A DNA stretch of 64,000 bases from Tetramitus jugosus (lineage: Eukaryota; Heterolobosea; Eutetramitea; Acrasida; Vahlkampfiidae), in NCBI GenBank assembly GCA_937625935.1, contig OW569392.1, positions 186,001-250,000 on the forward strand, given 5' to 3'. A model generated the notes under the pieces. The model worked only from the letters and a program-made list of their open reading frames with translations. It was not told where the DNA came from and made no database searches. Shown here piece by piece: positions 9,179 through 18,030 of this stretch. Both the position numbers and the translations under genes were made by a program. Each line of letters opens with the position of its first letter. Position 1 is the first letter of the stretch.

Positions 9179-11023
9179 ATGCAACTACGAAAGAAATCAA
9201 CCTCAGCAGCAACTGAAGCTTCAACAACAACAACAACAACAACCACAACAGGAGATGAACTAGACGATAACATTGATGATATCGATTTCGAGTATCAACC
9301 ATCAGACAATGAAAATGACGAAAATGATGATGAAAACGACATAGAAGTCGAAGAAGAAGAAACAGAAGGACAAGTCACTACCAAATTATCATCATCAACA
9401 CCTAAAAAACCAACAACAACTACTCGTAAAAAGAAAACAACAACAACAAAACGAAAAACAACAAAAACGGCATCGAAAAAGAAAACTCCGAAAAGAAAAC
9501 AATCAACAAAGAAAAAGAATGGTGAAGATAGTGATGATCAAGATGATGATTACGAGTACAATGAATACAGTGATGAAGACAACATCAAGGCTGTAAAATC
9601 AACTTATTCGACTAAAAAACGATCCAATGTGTCAAGTGATGAAAATAGTGATGATAATGACGGTGATGATGATGAAGATGGTGAAGGAAATGATGGTGAA
9701 AGTGCCATGTTTGATGACTTGTATTTACCATCAGATGATGACAATGATGATCAAAATCAAAAATCAATCAAACAAACAGGAGTCAGTTTAGTAGACAACA
9801 AGTCAAATGGTGATGAACAAAAGAATGGTGAAACAATGATGGTCAATGACGAGAGTGAATCAACAACAACGGCAACAAGAAGGAGAAATAAGGGAAAGGG
9901 CAAAGCAGTGGATTACTCTGAGGAACCCATTGATTTGGCATCAGTGTTTGGTGAAGGTGCAGTTGACTATGATGATAAAACGGATGAAAAAAAGAGTAGT
10001 AAAAGTACTGAAAATGGTGGTGAAAATGCAGAAGAAGAAGATGATGGAGAATATAGAGAGAATGATGATGAAGAAGAGGAGGATAGTGATGCTGATGAAG
10101 ATGAAGAGGATGATGAGTTTGATGATGAATTCGAACCAGAAGAGGAAGAAGAAGAGGAAGAATTGATGAATCCAAATCAATTGGAACAAGTAGAGAAGGA
10201 CAGAGCAGCAATAAGAGATTTGGAACCAACGATTATACAAGAAGAGGTTTACATGTTGTACAATGATATGACAAAGGATGTGAAGGATGTGATTCGGGAC
10301 CATGGTAATTCTTCATCGAGTTCCGTGGGTGGATCTTTCTCATCTTCCTCTGGTTCTTCCTCTTCTTCATCATCCATGTCGGCAGCCTCTTCATCCTCAT
10401 CAAGCAGTAGTGGTTCACAAGAAAAACCTGCATCGAGTTCTGTCGATAGAGAAGAAAATCGTGATCTAAAGCGGATGTACGATAGCGTCGACGATTTCTT
10501 TAATCACATGAAGAGTAACGCACCACCAAGCAAGAAACCAAGAATGGAGACAAAACCAGTGACAACTCCAACTGTACAATTAACTCAGCCACAAGTCAGA
10601 TCAACCTCTGCCCCTGTCTATGTTGCTGGATCATCCAGTAGTAACACAAACAGTATTGATGACTTCTTTAACGAGATGCATCAATCAAGTCTGACGGTGT
10701 CTCAAAAGAGTGTTCTCACAGGATCGTCAATGGCACAAGAAGAAGCACCAAAGGTGGAAGTGGAGCAACGTCAGGACAGATTAAGTGCCATGATTGATCG
10801 GTTGCAGAAGAAACAGGTATCAACGATTCAAAAGAGTAAGATGGATTGGCAAAAGTATAAAACTGAACAAGGACTTGAAGAAGAGCTGCAACATGCCACA
10901 AAGGATGGTTATTTGGAGAAGCAAGCGTTCTTAACGCGAACAGAGCTTCGAGAATGGGAGAAGGATAGAGATTTGCGTAATCAAGAACGTGAGCGTCAAC
11001 GATGGGCTCAACAAAACAAATAA
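9179..11023 (+). CDS. BCNT/CFDP1/SWC5-like chromatin-remodelling subunit
   Basis: The protein is about 614 residues from the ATG at 9179. The last 80 residues match the BCNT-C domain (STIQKSKMDWQKYKTEQGL, DGYLEKQAFLTR, then a charged helix). This domain defines CFDP1/Bucentaur in animals and Swc5 in yeast, a subunit of the SWR1/SRCAP complex that deposits H2A.Z. The long N-terminus is very acidic with Ser/Thr/Lys interruptions and includes acid-flanked aromatic motifs (DEFDDEFEP, MFDDLYLPSDD), like the histone-binding DEF/Y motifs of Swc5. A DDFFNxM motif occurs twice, at about residues 438 and 494. The protein is roughly twice the size of human CFDP1 because of low-complexity insertions. It is a single exon. 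Confidence 0.85.
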   Translation: MQLRKKSTSAATEASTTTTTTTTTGDELDDNIDDIDFEYQPSDNENDENDDENDIEVEEEETEGQVTTKLSSSTPKKPTTTTRKKKTTTTKRKTTKTASKKKTPKRKQSTKKKNGEDSDDQDDDYEYNEYSDEDNIKAVKSTYSTKKRSNVSSDENSDDNDGDDDEDGEGNDGESAMFDDLYLPSDDDNDDQNQKSIKQTGVSLVDNKSNGDEQKNGETMMVNDESESTTTATRRRNKGKGKAVDYSEEPIDLASVFGEGAVDYDDKTDEKKSSKSTENGGENAEEEDDGEYRENDDEEEEDSDADEDEEDDEFDDEFEPEEEEEEEELMNPNQLEQVEKDRAAIRDLEPTIIQEEVYMLYNDMTKDVKDVIRDHGNSSSSSVGGSFSSSSGSSSSSSSMSAASSSSSSSSGSQEKPASSSVDREENRDLKRMYDSVDDFFNHMKSNAPPSKKPRMETKPVTTPTVQLTQPQVRSTSAPVYVAGSSSSNTNSIDDFFNEMHQSSLTVSQKSVLTGSSMAQEEAPKVEVEQRQDRLSAMIDRLQKKQVSTIQKSKMDWQKYKTEQGLEEELQHATKDGYLEKQAFLTRTELREWEKDRDLRNQERERQRWAQQNK

Positions 11024-11125
11024 TCGAATACAAAAATTCGTGATTTTTACTAGTACAAACAAGAACCGAAACCAATGGAAAAGCTCTCAAAAACCGTTCT
11101 GTTCAGTCTGCTCATTTGAAGAAAC

Positions 11126-11611
11126 CTAATTCGTGTTATTCCAATCCAATTCCTTGAGATGAATATTGACTTTGAACCGGAATAAAGTAAATTAATTGCT
11201 TACCTTCTTATTCAAGCTTAAGCTTTCTCGTTTTAACACATGGAGAAGTGTCTGAGAAGACTCCAAAATCTTGTTGTACGCTGCCTCTGTCTCTTGCAAT
11301 GTTTTTTCATACTCTTGTCTCGCTTGATGCTTTCTGCCCAAGCTGTCATTGATCCTGTTTAGTTTATCTGTCAAGATTCGCAGGTCATTTTGGATCTTTA
11401 CTTTCTCTTCTTCCTCTCTCATAATTTGACGATTTGTTTCGTCTCTTCTCAACCTCAGTTCTTCAATACCTATACACAAGCAATAGAAACAAGTAAGAGT
11501 AAGATGTAAGAAATGACTATTGATCTTTGGGATGCTGTCAACAGAATGTTCAACAATACATTTTACGAGTTGGTTGTTTGTGTTTTGAAGTGTAGCTCCC
11601 TGTTGTGCCAT
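11126..11611 (-). CDS. SSNA1: SSNA1/DIP13 microtubule and basal-body coiled-coil protein (3 exons)
   Basis: Exon 1 (11611-11560) begins [17 protein letters not shown], nearly the human SSNA1 start. Intron 11559-11470 is 90 bp with no in-frame stop. Exon 2 (11469-11204) continues [11 protein letters not shown] through [17 protein letters not shown], the family's signature. After LNKK there is a good GTAAGC donor; a 51-bp intron and a last exon (11152-11126) would add eight residues. Without that splice the protein ends three codons later at 11192. Total is about 110-114 residues, normal for the family. SSNA1 forms fibres that nucleate and branch microtubules and sits at centrioles. Naegleria builds basal bodies de novo when it becomes a flagellate, so expression then is plausible inference. 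Confidence 0.88.
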
Positions 11612-11879
11612 TTTACCAAATCAATTCTGTCTCTATGTTTGTTTTGTGGTTTTCGGAAAATGAACCGACAGATTTTCTGTAGTTGAAAGAAACCGCCCAG
11701 AGATCTGAGAAGTAATAAAGTGATGCAAGACCACGACCTAATAGCTAATATGGGATCCCTTCCAGAGTTATTGTCTCTGGAAGAAGGAAGAGATGTTGAT
11801 CCAACTTGAAGCAATTTCCAATTCTGCAAACATGCAAAGCAACTCACAAAAAAAAGAGAGAAATAGCTCCAATCAAAGG
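11612..11879. promoter_or_regulatory. Divergent promoter region, SSNA1 / kelch gene
   Basis: This 268-bp spacer lies between head-to-head starts. The kelch frame is open upstream to 11793, but the ATG at 11880 puts a clean signal peptide at the N-terminus. No defined motif was recognised. Confidence 0.35.
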
Positions 11880-13115
11880 ATGAGCAGCACGAAGATAACA
11901 ATCCTCCTATTGTTCATTGCCCTCTTCCAACCCGCCCATTGGGTGGTTGTGCACGGCAAAACATCGCAACCTTCATGGACCCAACTATCCGATCAATTGC
12001 CCATTCATTTCGATGCTTCTTTTGCCTATTTCGAAAGAACAAGTGATATCATGGTGTACGGTGGTGTGAATCAAGACTTTGCAATTCTCGATGACATGTG
12101 GCTGTTCAATATGAACAACCAAACGATGAAAGCTTTGAGCAAGAATATTGAAAAACCATCTCCAAGGAAAGAAGCTGTAGGCTACTCATGCGACCACGAT
12201 TTGTTTGTGATTGTGGGTGGAACAAAGAAGGATTCCAATAGCGACAAGCCAGTGATTACAGGTGAAATGTTCTACTTTTCCAATTTGAAGTCATCCTCAT
12301 CTGAGCAAGAGTTCTCTGGTCAGTGGGCTCAATATCAACACGAAGGAGAGAAATGGACAGCTCGTACTGGTCACACTGGTGCTTGTATTCGCGATAATCA
12401 ATACTTGGTGATGTTTGGTGGAGAACGTGCCGATGGAACGTTTTCTAATGAAGTTACAGTGTTTAATGGTGCAGAGTGGGTGAATATCCCACATCGTCCA
12501 TCATCAGACGCTCCTTCACCTCGAAAGTATGCATCGATTGCTTCTGTTCCAATCAGAGATGCACATGGATATCAAATTGATGACTCGATTGTGTTGTTTG
12601 GTGGCTTGTTGAAGCCATCTGGCGTCGATCGTGAGTTCTGGCAGTTCAGATTCAGTACTCGCACCTGGACTCTGCTTTCCAATGGCACACTTGCCGGAGA
12701 AGCTTACCCTGAACCAAGAAACACTCAAAACATGTTTTATGACTCCAAGATGAATCAACTGGTCATGTTTGGAGGCGAAGATGCGAAGGCCAACGGAATG
12801 AATGATTTGTGGACCTACAGTTTCGCCTCCCTTGTCTGGAACAACATTGAAACTCCAGCTCAGCCTCCTGCCCGACTCGGATCTGGCGGAGTGCTCCTCA
12901 ACACTCAACCTCTCTCGCTTGCCGTGTTTGGAGGAATTTCTGGTTGGACCAAAGCAAGTGGCAAACGTGTGTTGGGCGACATGTGGCACCTCAAAACCGC
13001 AACCACCTCATCACGCATTCACCCACCAACAACACCCACCTACTCCAACATTCACCGACTGCACCACCATCGCACAAACAAGCACAAGAACAACAAGAGA
13101 TTCAAATTTGCATAG
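11880..13115 (+). CDS. Secreted kelch-repeat (beta-propeller) protein
   Basis: The product is about 411 residues from the ATG at 11880. Residues 1-26 form a signal peptide (ITILLLFIALF, small residues before GKTS). At least five or six kelch blades follow, each with a hydrophobic strand ending in GG and a later W: MVYGGV, VIVGGTK, VMFGGERADG, VLFGGLL, VMFGGEDAKANGMNDLWTY, AVFGGISGW. The blades cover about residues 35-370. The tail is His/Thr/Lys-rich without a membrane anchor. Kelch propellers bind proteins or carbohydrates; no enzymatic domain is visible. The protein is predicted secreted or luminal. The stop is only 21 nt from the next start codon, so its 3' UTR must overlap the glycyl-tRNA synthetase gene or its promoter. 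Start codons at 11832 and 11793 are less likely. Confidence 0.8.
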   Translation: MSSTKITILLLFIALFQPAHWVVVHGKTSQPSWTQLSDQLPIHFDASFAYFERTSDIMVYGGVNQDFAILDDMWLFNMNNQTMKALSKNIEKPSPRKEAVGYSCDHDLFVIVGGTKKDSNSDKPVITGEMFYFSNLKSSSSEQEFSGQWAQYQHEGEKWTARTGHTGACIRDNQYLVMFGGERADGTFSNEVTVFNGAEWVNIPHRPSSDAPSPRKYASIASVPIRDAHGYQIDDSIVLFGGLLKPSGVDREFWQFRFSTRTWTLLSNGTLAGEAYPEPRNTQNMFYDSKMNQLVMFGGEDAKANGMNDLWTYSFASLVWNNIETPAQPPARLGSGGVLLNTQPLSLAVFGGISGWTKASGKRVLGDMWHLKTATTSSRIHPPTTPTYSNIHRLHHHRTNKHKNNKRFKFA

Positions 13116-13136
13116 TTCAATCTTGTAAAAAAAATC

Positions 13137-15455
13137 ATGCTCAAAAAACTTTACAAGGCGACACCAAGATTGCACTTCCGTTCCACAGCGACATCACCAC
13201 TGTTGAGCAAAGTTCAATTTTCCCATTTGACCACCCATCAAAACCAACAACCATCACCACTTTTATTATCATCACCAACAAGCACACAGCTGAGATTATT
13301 CTCCAACAACAGAATGAGCAGTGATAAATCAAAGGACAAGACCTCCACTCATGAGAAATATGAGTTAATTGGTCAACAACTACAAGAAAAAAAAGCCTTG
13401 TTCAATGACAAGATTGAAGAAATCAAGGTATTGAAGGCACAAGAGCCTCAAGACAAGGAAGCGATCAAAAATTTGGCTGCCTTCGTCAATAAAATCAAGG
13501 AAGAAGTCAATCAGTTGACAAAGGAATGGTTGAGAGCCGATCCTGATAAGCTTCACATTGACAGAGAAGAATTCAATGATTTGTTGACTCGTAGATTCTT
13601 TGTTGTTCAAAGTTTTGAAATTTATGGATCTGTGGCCGGTTTGTACGATTATGGTCCACCTGCCTGTGCCATTAAGGCCAATTTGTTGAACTTGTGGAGA
13701 CAACACTTTATTTTGAATGAAAACATGTTGGAGTTGGATTGTGTTTCATTGACACCAGAGGTTGTGTTCCAAGCGAGTGGTCACGTGGCTAGATTTGCTG
13801 ATTTCATGGTCAAGGACGAACAGACTGGCGAGTGCTTTAGAGCAGACAAGTTGATTGCTGAGTTTATTGAGGGACAATTGGCTCTGCCTGATCTCCCTGC
13901 TCAAAAACTTGATCAATACAAGGAAGTTTTGAAGAAGGTGGACGGTATGGGTAGTCATGACCTCGGTCAGACCATCAAGGATTTGTCCATTACTTCCCCA
14001 ACCAATGGTAACCCATTGTCCGAGCCATACGCATTCAATCTTATGTTTGCCACTCAAATTGGTCCAACTGGTAAGTTGACTGGTTATATGAGACCAGAGA
14101 CTGCTCAAGGTATTTTTGTCAACTTTAAGAGATTGTTGGATTACAATGGTGGTAAGATGCCATTTGCTGGTGCCACAATTGGTCAAGCTTATCGTAATGA
14201 AATTGCTCCAAGATCCGGTTTGTTGAGAGTCAGAGAGTTCACATTGGCTGAGATTGAGCACTTTTTGAATCCAAACGACAAGAGTCATCCAAAGTATGGT
14301 GATGTGAAAAATATTGAATCAAACTTTTTCTCTGCTGCTCTACAGAACGCTGGTAAGACCTATCAGAGAATGACCATTGGCGAAGCTATGGAGAAGGGTA
14401 TTATTAAGAACGAGACTCACGCTTACTTTATCGGTAGAACTCAATTGTTTATGAACGAAGTTGGTATTTTGAGCAACGGTATTCGTTTCAGACAACATTT
14501 GAGCAACGAAATGGCTCATTATGCATCTGATTGTTGGGATGCTGAAATTTTGACCAGTTATGGTTGGATTGAAGTTGTCGGTATCGCTGATCGTTCATGC
14601 TACGATTTGGAAGCTCACAGCACAAGCTCAAAGACTGACTTGGTTGCATTCGAAAGATTCGACACTCCAAGAATTGAACACGTTGTTGTTGTCCAAGAGA
14701 ATAAGAAGACTTTCGGTAAGACTATGGGTAAGAAGTCGAAACCAGTTCTTGAGTATTTGAACTCTTTGTCCGACGCTAAGAAGATGGATCTTCAAAGTCA
14801 ACTTGAAGCAGATGGTAAGATTACTATCACTGTCGAAGATGAGTCTATTGAATTGAGCAAGGACTTGATCGGATTCGCCAAGAAGGAGAACAAGATTATG
14901 GGTCAAAACTTTACTCCTGGTGTCATTGAACCATCATTCGGTATCGGTAGATTGATCTACTGTTTGTTGGAACACGCATACTGGGTCAGAAAGGGAGCTG
15001 AAGAAGAAGAAGAAAAGAAGGGCAAGAAGGCTGGAGAAACATTTGTTCCTCGTGCCGTCCTCTCTCTTCCTCCATTGATTGCACCATACAAGACTGCTGT
15101 GTTGCCATTGTTGAGCGATGAGAAATTGTTGCCTCATGTGAACTCTCTGTCTCAATTGTTGGCCAAGGAGAACATCAGTTTCAAGGTTGATACATCTGGA
15201 CAAACAATTGGTAAGAGATATGCTCGTTGTGATGATGTTGGTGTTCCTTTTGTCATCACTGTTGATGAGCAAGTGTACGATGATGTCGTTACTCTGAGAG
15301 AACGTGACTCTTGTGAACAAATTAAGGCCAAGACCAGTGAAATTGTTACCGTGATCAGAGATTTGGTCAACAAGCAAATCACGTGGCAGCAAGTTGTTGA
15401 AAAGTTCCCAAGACAGGAGCAGACTGCTTCAGCTAAGGTCGGAAAGCAAAAGTAA
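13137..15455 (+). CDS. GARS: Glycyl-tRNA synthetase, cytosolic/mitochondrial
   Basis: This class II synthetase of the eukaryote/archaeal alpha2 type charges tRNA-Gly. From the first ATG (13137) it has 772 residues. Residues 1-59 are rich in Arg/Lys/Ser/Leu with almost no acid (LKKLYKATPRLHFRSTATSP), as in a mitochondrial presequence. A second in-frame ATG at 13314 (MSSDKSKDK) would give a 713-residue cytosolic form. A Lys/Glu-rich helical segment follows at about 70-140. Motif 2 is at about 340 (AYRNEIAPRSGLLRVREF) and motif 3 at about 595 (PSFGIGRLIYC). A C-terminal anticodon-binding domain covers about 650-755. The coding sequence uses T/A-ending codons more evenly than its neighbours, consistent with high expression. 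It starts 21 nt after the kelch stop codon. Confidence 0.95.
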   Translation: MLKKLYKATPRLHFRSTATSPLLSKVQFSHLTTHQNQQPSPLLLSSPTSTQLRLFSNNRMSSDKSKDKTSTHEKYELIGQQLQEKKALFNDKIEEIKVLKAQEPQDKEAIKNLAAFVNKIKEEVNQLTKEWLRADPDKLHIDREEFNDLLTRRFFVVQSFEIYGSVAGLYDYGPPACAIKANLLNLWRQHFILNENMLELDCVSLTPEVVFQASGHVARFADFMVKDEQTGECFRADKLIAEFIEGQLALPDLPAQKLDQYKEVLKKVDGMGSHDLGQTIKDLSITSPTNGNPLSEPYAFNLMFATQIGPTGKLTGYMRPETAQGIFVNFKRLLDYNGGKMPFAGATIGQAYRNEIAPRSGLLRVREFTLAEIEHFLNPNDKSHPKYGDVKNIESNFFSAALQNAGKTYQRMTIGEAMEKGIIKNETHAYFIGRTQLFMNEVGILSNGIRFRQHLSNEMAHYASDCWDAEILTSYGWIEVVGIADRSCYDLEAHSTSSKTDLVAFERFDTPRIEHVVVVQENKKTFGKTMGKKSKPVLEYLNSLSDAKKMDLQSQLEADGKITITVEDESIELSKDLIGFAKKENKIMGQNFTPGVIEPSFGIGRLIYCLLEHAYWVRKGAEEEEEKKGKKAGETFVPRAVLSLPPLIAPYKTAVLPLLSDEKLLPHVNSLSQLLAKENISFKVDTSGQTIGKRYARCDDVGVPFVITVDEQVYDDVVTLRERDSCEQIKAKTSEIVTVIRDLVNKQITWQQVVEKFPRQEQTASAKVGKQK

Positions 15456-15523
15456 ACTCAAAAAACATTTTCATTCAAACAAACAATTTTTGAAAACTGT
15501 TGAAATCAGTCAAAGCTTTCATC

Positions 15524-16474
15524 ATGAACATACAGGAGAAAGAAATGAGCGTGGCTGTATGTCAATTTGACTCTGAATTCAAACAACCTCAGAAGAACAT
15601 GCAGAAAGTGAGCCAATTTCTAGCTGGGGCAGAGGAAGACTTTGATTTAATGGTTTTGCCCGAGATGGCCTTCACAGGCTACTGTTTCGAATCACCTGAA
15701 GATGTTGATCCATATGCAGAAGATGTATCATTGCTGAGATCTCAAGTAAGTGACCATAAGACAATGAAATCGGATTCCATTGCTGTTGAGCTCGATACTA
15801 CTTCCTGTTACTCGTTTGTACAATCTATTGCCCTTCGGTTCCAGTGTATGGTCATATGTGGATTTCCTGAAAAAGTTATTGAGAGTGGCGATAATGTAAA
15901 GTATTATAACAGTGTCTATGTCATGGACAAGGAGGGACAGTTGCTGCATGTGTACAGAAAGCATTTCCTTTATACGACGGATAAAGCTTGGAGTCAACCA
16001 GGAGAATCTTTTCTGTCATTCGATACGTCAATAGGTGATCAAGATTTAAAACTTGGTGTAGGCATTTGCATGGATATCAATCCATTTGATTTTGTTGCTC
16101 CCTGGAACAAGTTCGAATGGGCCAACTATCACAAGAAGCACAAAAGTCAGCTCATTGTATTGAGTGCAAACTGGTTGGACAACACGGATGATGAAGATAT
16201 TTTAACTCCAGCCCAAGAGAGAAGAGAAGTGATCTCTAGTCAAACGTATTGGCTGCAACGGTTAGAGCCACTACTGGATCCAGAATACAGCGTTTGTTAC
16301 TTTATTTGCGCAAATAGGACGGGACGTGAGAAGGAAGTAAAGTTTTGTGGTAGTAGCTGTGTAATGTCTCTCGGGAATCGTCCTGGTATCTATCTGTCAT
16401 TTGGGCGTAAGGAAGAGGGCTTACAGGTCGTTCCAATACCATGGCTTGCACCAACCGTCCAGACAAAACAATAA
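15524..16474 (+). CDS. NTA1-like protein N-terminal Asn/Gln amidase (nitrilase superfamily)
   Basis: About 316 residues from the ATG at 15524; 15545 is an alternative start. The nitrilase catalytic triad is complete: E47 (LPEMAFTGY), K146 (YRKHFLY) and C182 (GICMDINP). The spacing and the text around each residue resemble yeast Nta1, which deamidates N-terminal Asn or Gln so that the Arg/N-degron pathway can act. A WLDN stretch near 220 and CANRTG near 270 also fit. It is shorter than yeast Nta1 (about 457 residues), lacking its mid-protein insert. The product is cytosolic, with no targeting signal. It lies in a compact + strand block, 68 nt after the glycyl-tRNA synthetase and 88 nt before the cyclophilin. 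Another carbon-nitrogen hydrolase substrate cannot be excluded. Confidence 0.78.
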   Translation: MNIQEKEMSVAVCQFDSEFKQPQKNMQKVSQFLAGAEEDFDLMVLPEMAFTGYCFESPEDVDPYAEDVSLLRSQVSDHKTMKSDSIAVELDTTSCYSFVQSIALRFQCMVICGFPEKVIESGDNVKYYNSVYVMDKEGQLLHVYRKHFLYTTDKAWSQPGESFLSFDTSIGDQDLKLGVGICMDINPFDFVAPWNKFEWANYHKKHKSQLIVLSANWLDNTDDEDILTPAQERREVISSQTYWLQRLEPLLDPEYSVCYFICANRTGREKEVKFCGSSCVMSLGNRPGIYLSFGRKEEGLQVVPIPWLAPTVQTKQ

Positions 16475-16562
16475 AATTTCACAATCGGAACAATCAAACC
16501 AACCAACAAGAAGAATCAAACTTCCACTGTTTAGTCGATCTCGTGTGAACAGCTATCCAACA

Positions 16563-17588
16563 ATGAGCACCAAAAAAGCAAACGCACCCAATCCAATCGT
16601 CTTTCTCGACATATCAATCAACAATGCAGCCCCGGAGCGCATTGAAATTGAATTGATGGCCAACACTGTGCCAAAAACATGTGAGAACTTTAAACTTTTG
16701 TGCACTGGTGAAAAGAAGGGATTTCACTACAAGGGCTCCAAATTCCATCGTATCATACCCAATTTCATGTGTCAGGGTGGTGACTTTACCAAGGGAGATG
16801 GTTCCGGAGGTAGATCCATCTGGAATGGTAAATTCAAGGACGAAAACTTTAAGCTCAAGCATGATCAGCCCTATTTGTTGTCCATGGCCAATTCTGGTAA
16901 GGATACGAACGGTTCTCAGTTCTTTATTACCACGGTTCCATTGCCAAGATTAGATGGAAAGCATGTCGTGTTTGGTAGAGTAGTTTCAGGTCAGAATGTA
17001 GTACAAAAGATGGAAGCTCAAGGCAGTGACGACGGATCAGTAAAGTCTTCAGTGGTGATTGTAGACTGTGGGGAAAAGGTGGAGCAGAAGAAGGGTGATT
17101 TATTGTTCTTCAATGTGGCCATCGATGGAAAAGAAGCTGGTAGAATCACATTCAAGCTGTACGATGATGTCGTACCATTGACTGCAGCCAACTTTAAGGC
17201 CATTTGTCTCGGTGAAAATGACAAGAACTTGACGTATAAAAACTCTGTGTTCCACAGGATTGTTCCTGGATTGATACAGGGAGGTGATATCACTAATGGA
17301 GACGGTACAGGTGGTGCATCCATCTATGGACCAACATTCAAGGATGAAAACTTTAGAAGAAAGCACAACAAGCCGGGTCTTTTGAGCATGGCCAACAATG
17401 GAACCAAAAATGCCAACTCTAGCCAGTTTTATATCACCACATCAAATGCTGAGTGGCTTGACTCAAAGAGTGTTGTCTTTGGAGAGGTTATCGATGGTAT
17501 GACTGTCGTAAGACAATTAGAAAAGTGTGGTGATGCTAGTGGCCAGGTATCAGTAGATGTTCGTATCACCGATTGTGGAGCTGTTTGA
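16563..17588 (+). CDS. Tandem-domain cyclophilin (two PPIase domains)
   Basis: The protein is about 341 residues from the ATG at 16563. Two full cyclophilin domains sit head to tail (about 10-170 and 178-340) with only a short Lys/Glu linker. Domain 1 keeps the catalytic Arg and pocket ([21 protein letters not shown]), but the Trp that contacts cyclosporin in CypA is Arg ([12 protein letters not shown]). Domain 2 keeps that Trp ([12 protein letters not shown]) but has a one-residue deletion and Phe to Leu in the pocket ([13 protein letters not shown]). Both end with the DCG motif. Cyclophilins isomerise Xaa-Pro bonds. Pairs of complete domains in one chain are uncommon; usual cyclophilins have one domain plus RRM, WD40 or TPR. 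There is no signal peptide, so it is presumably cytosolic. Confidence 0.9.
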   Translation: MSTKKANAPNPIVFLDISINNAAPERIEIELMANTVPKTCENFKLLCTGEKKGFHYKGSKFHRIIPNFMCQGGDFTKGDGSGGRSIWNGKFKDENFKLKHDQPYLLSMANSGKDTNGSQFFITTVPLPRLDGKHVVFGRVVSGQNVVQKMEAQGSDDGSVKSSVVIVDCGEKVEQKKGDLLFFNVAIDGKEAGRITFKLYDDVVPLTAANFKAICLGENDKNLTYKNSVFHRIVPGLIQGGDITNGDGTGGASIYGPTFKDENFRRKHNKPGLLSMANNGTKNANSSQFYITTSNAEWLDSKSVVFGEVIDGMTVVRQLEKCGDASGQVSVDVRITDCGAV

Positions 17589-18030
17589 ACACTCAACACT
17601 CAATATCTTCGTTCACCCTCACAGTAAAAATAGTTCAATAGATTGATATGGGCATGTCAATCTGTCCGGTCTATTGAACAATTCGTACAGTCTTCATCCG
17701 CTGTCCACCACAGAGAGTCCTTCCAAACGGACCAAAAAAAGCTCAAAGCGGACAATAGATACGATCAACGATAGCAGAATTGTATCAATAAAAACATACA
17801 GCTAAAAAATAGCGATCACCAACAAACCTTCACCTTCTACTACCCCACACCGACAACTACTCCCAATACCAATTGTTTCTCCTTTCCCTCACCAATCATC
17901 TTCTTCTCCTCCTGCTACCACCAACAACAACAACAACAACAAAAACAAAAAGCTAACACAACAAAAAATAACAACAAAATCTACTTGAGCTAGCTCTGAC
18001 ACCATTTAATAAAAAAAAAACCGATAAAAA
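17589..18030 (+). other. Intergenic region / PKA 5' leader
   Basis: This 442-bp gap lies between the cyclophilin stop and PKA start. The first part holds a bulged hairpin (17634-17678). The second half is C/A-rich on the + strand with CAA/AAC repeats and few G, typical of long leaders upstream of start codons here. Confidence 0.4.
17634..17678 (+). other. Bulged inverted repeat 3' of the cyclophilin gene
   Basis: TTCAATAGA pairs with TCTATTGAA, and an inner GATTGA pairs with TCAATC around a 10-nt loop, with TGTCCGG bulged on one side. It starts 46 nt after the stop, probably within the 3' UTR. It may be an RNA hairpin; its function is unknown. Confidence 0.35.

Noticed and set aside
9843-10229. 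Leu/His-rich open frame antisense to the acidic BCNT-like gene
   Set aside because: It is the reverse reading of GAT/GAA/GAG-rich codons, which avoids stops on the other strand; its composition is an artefact.
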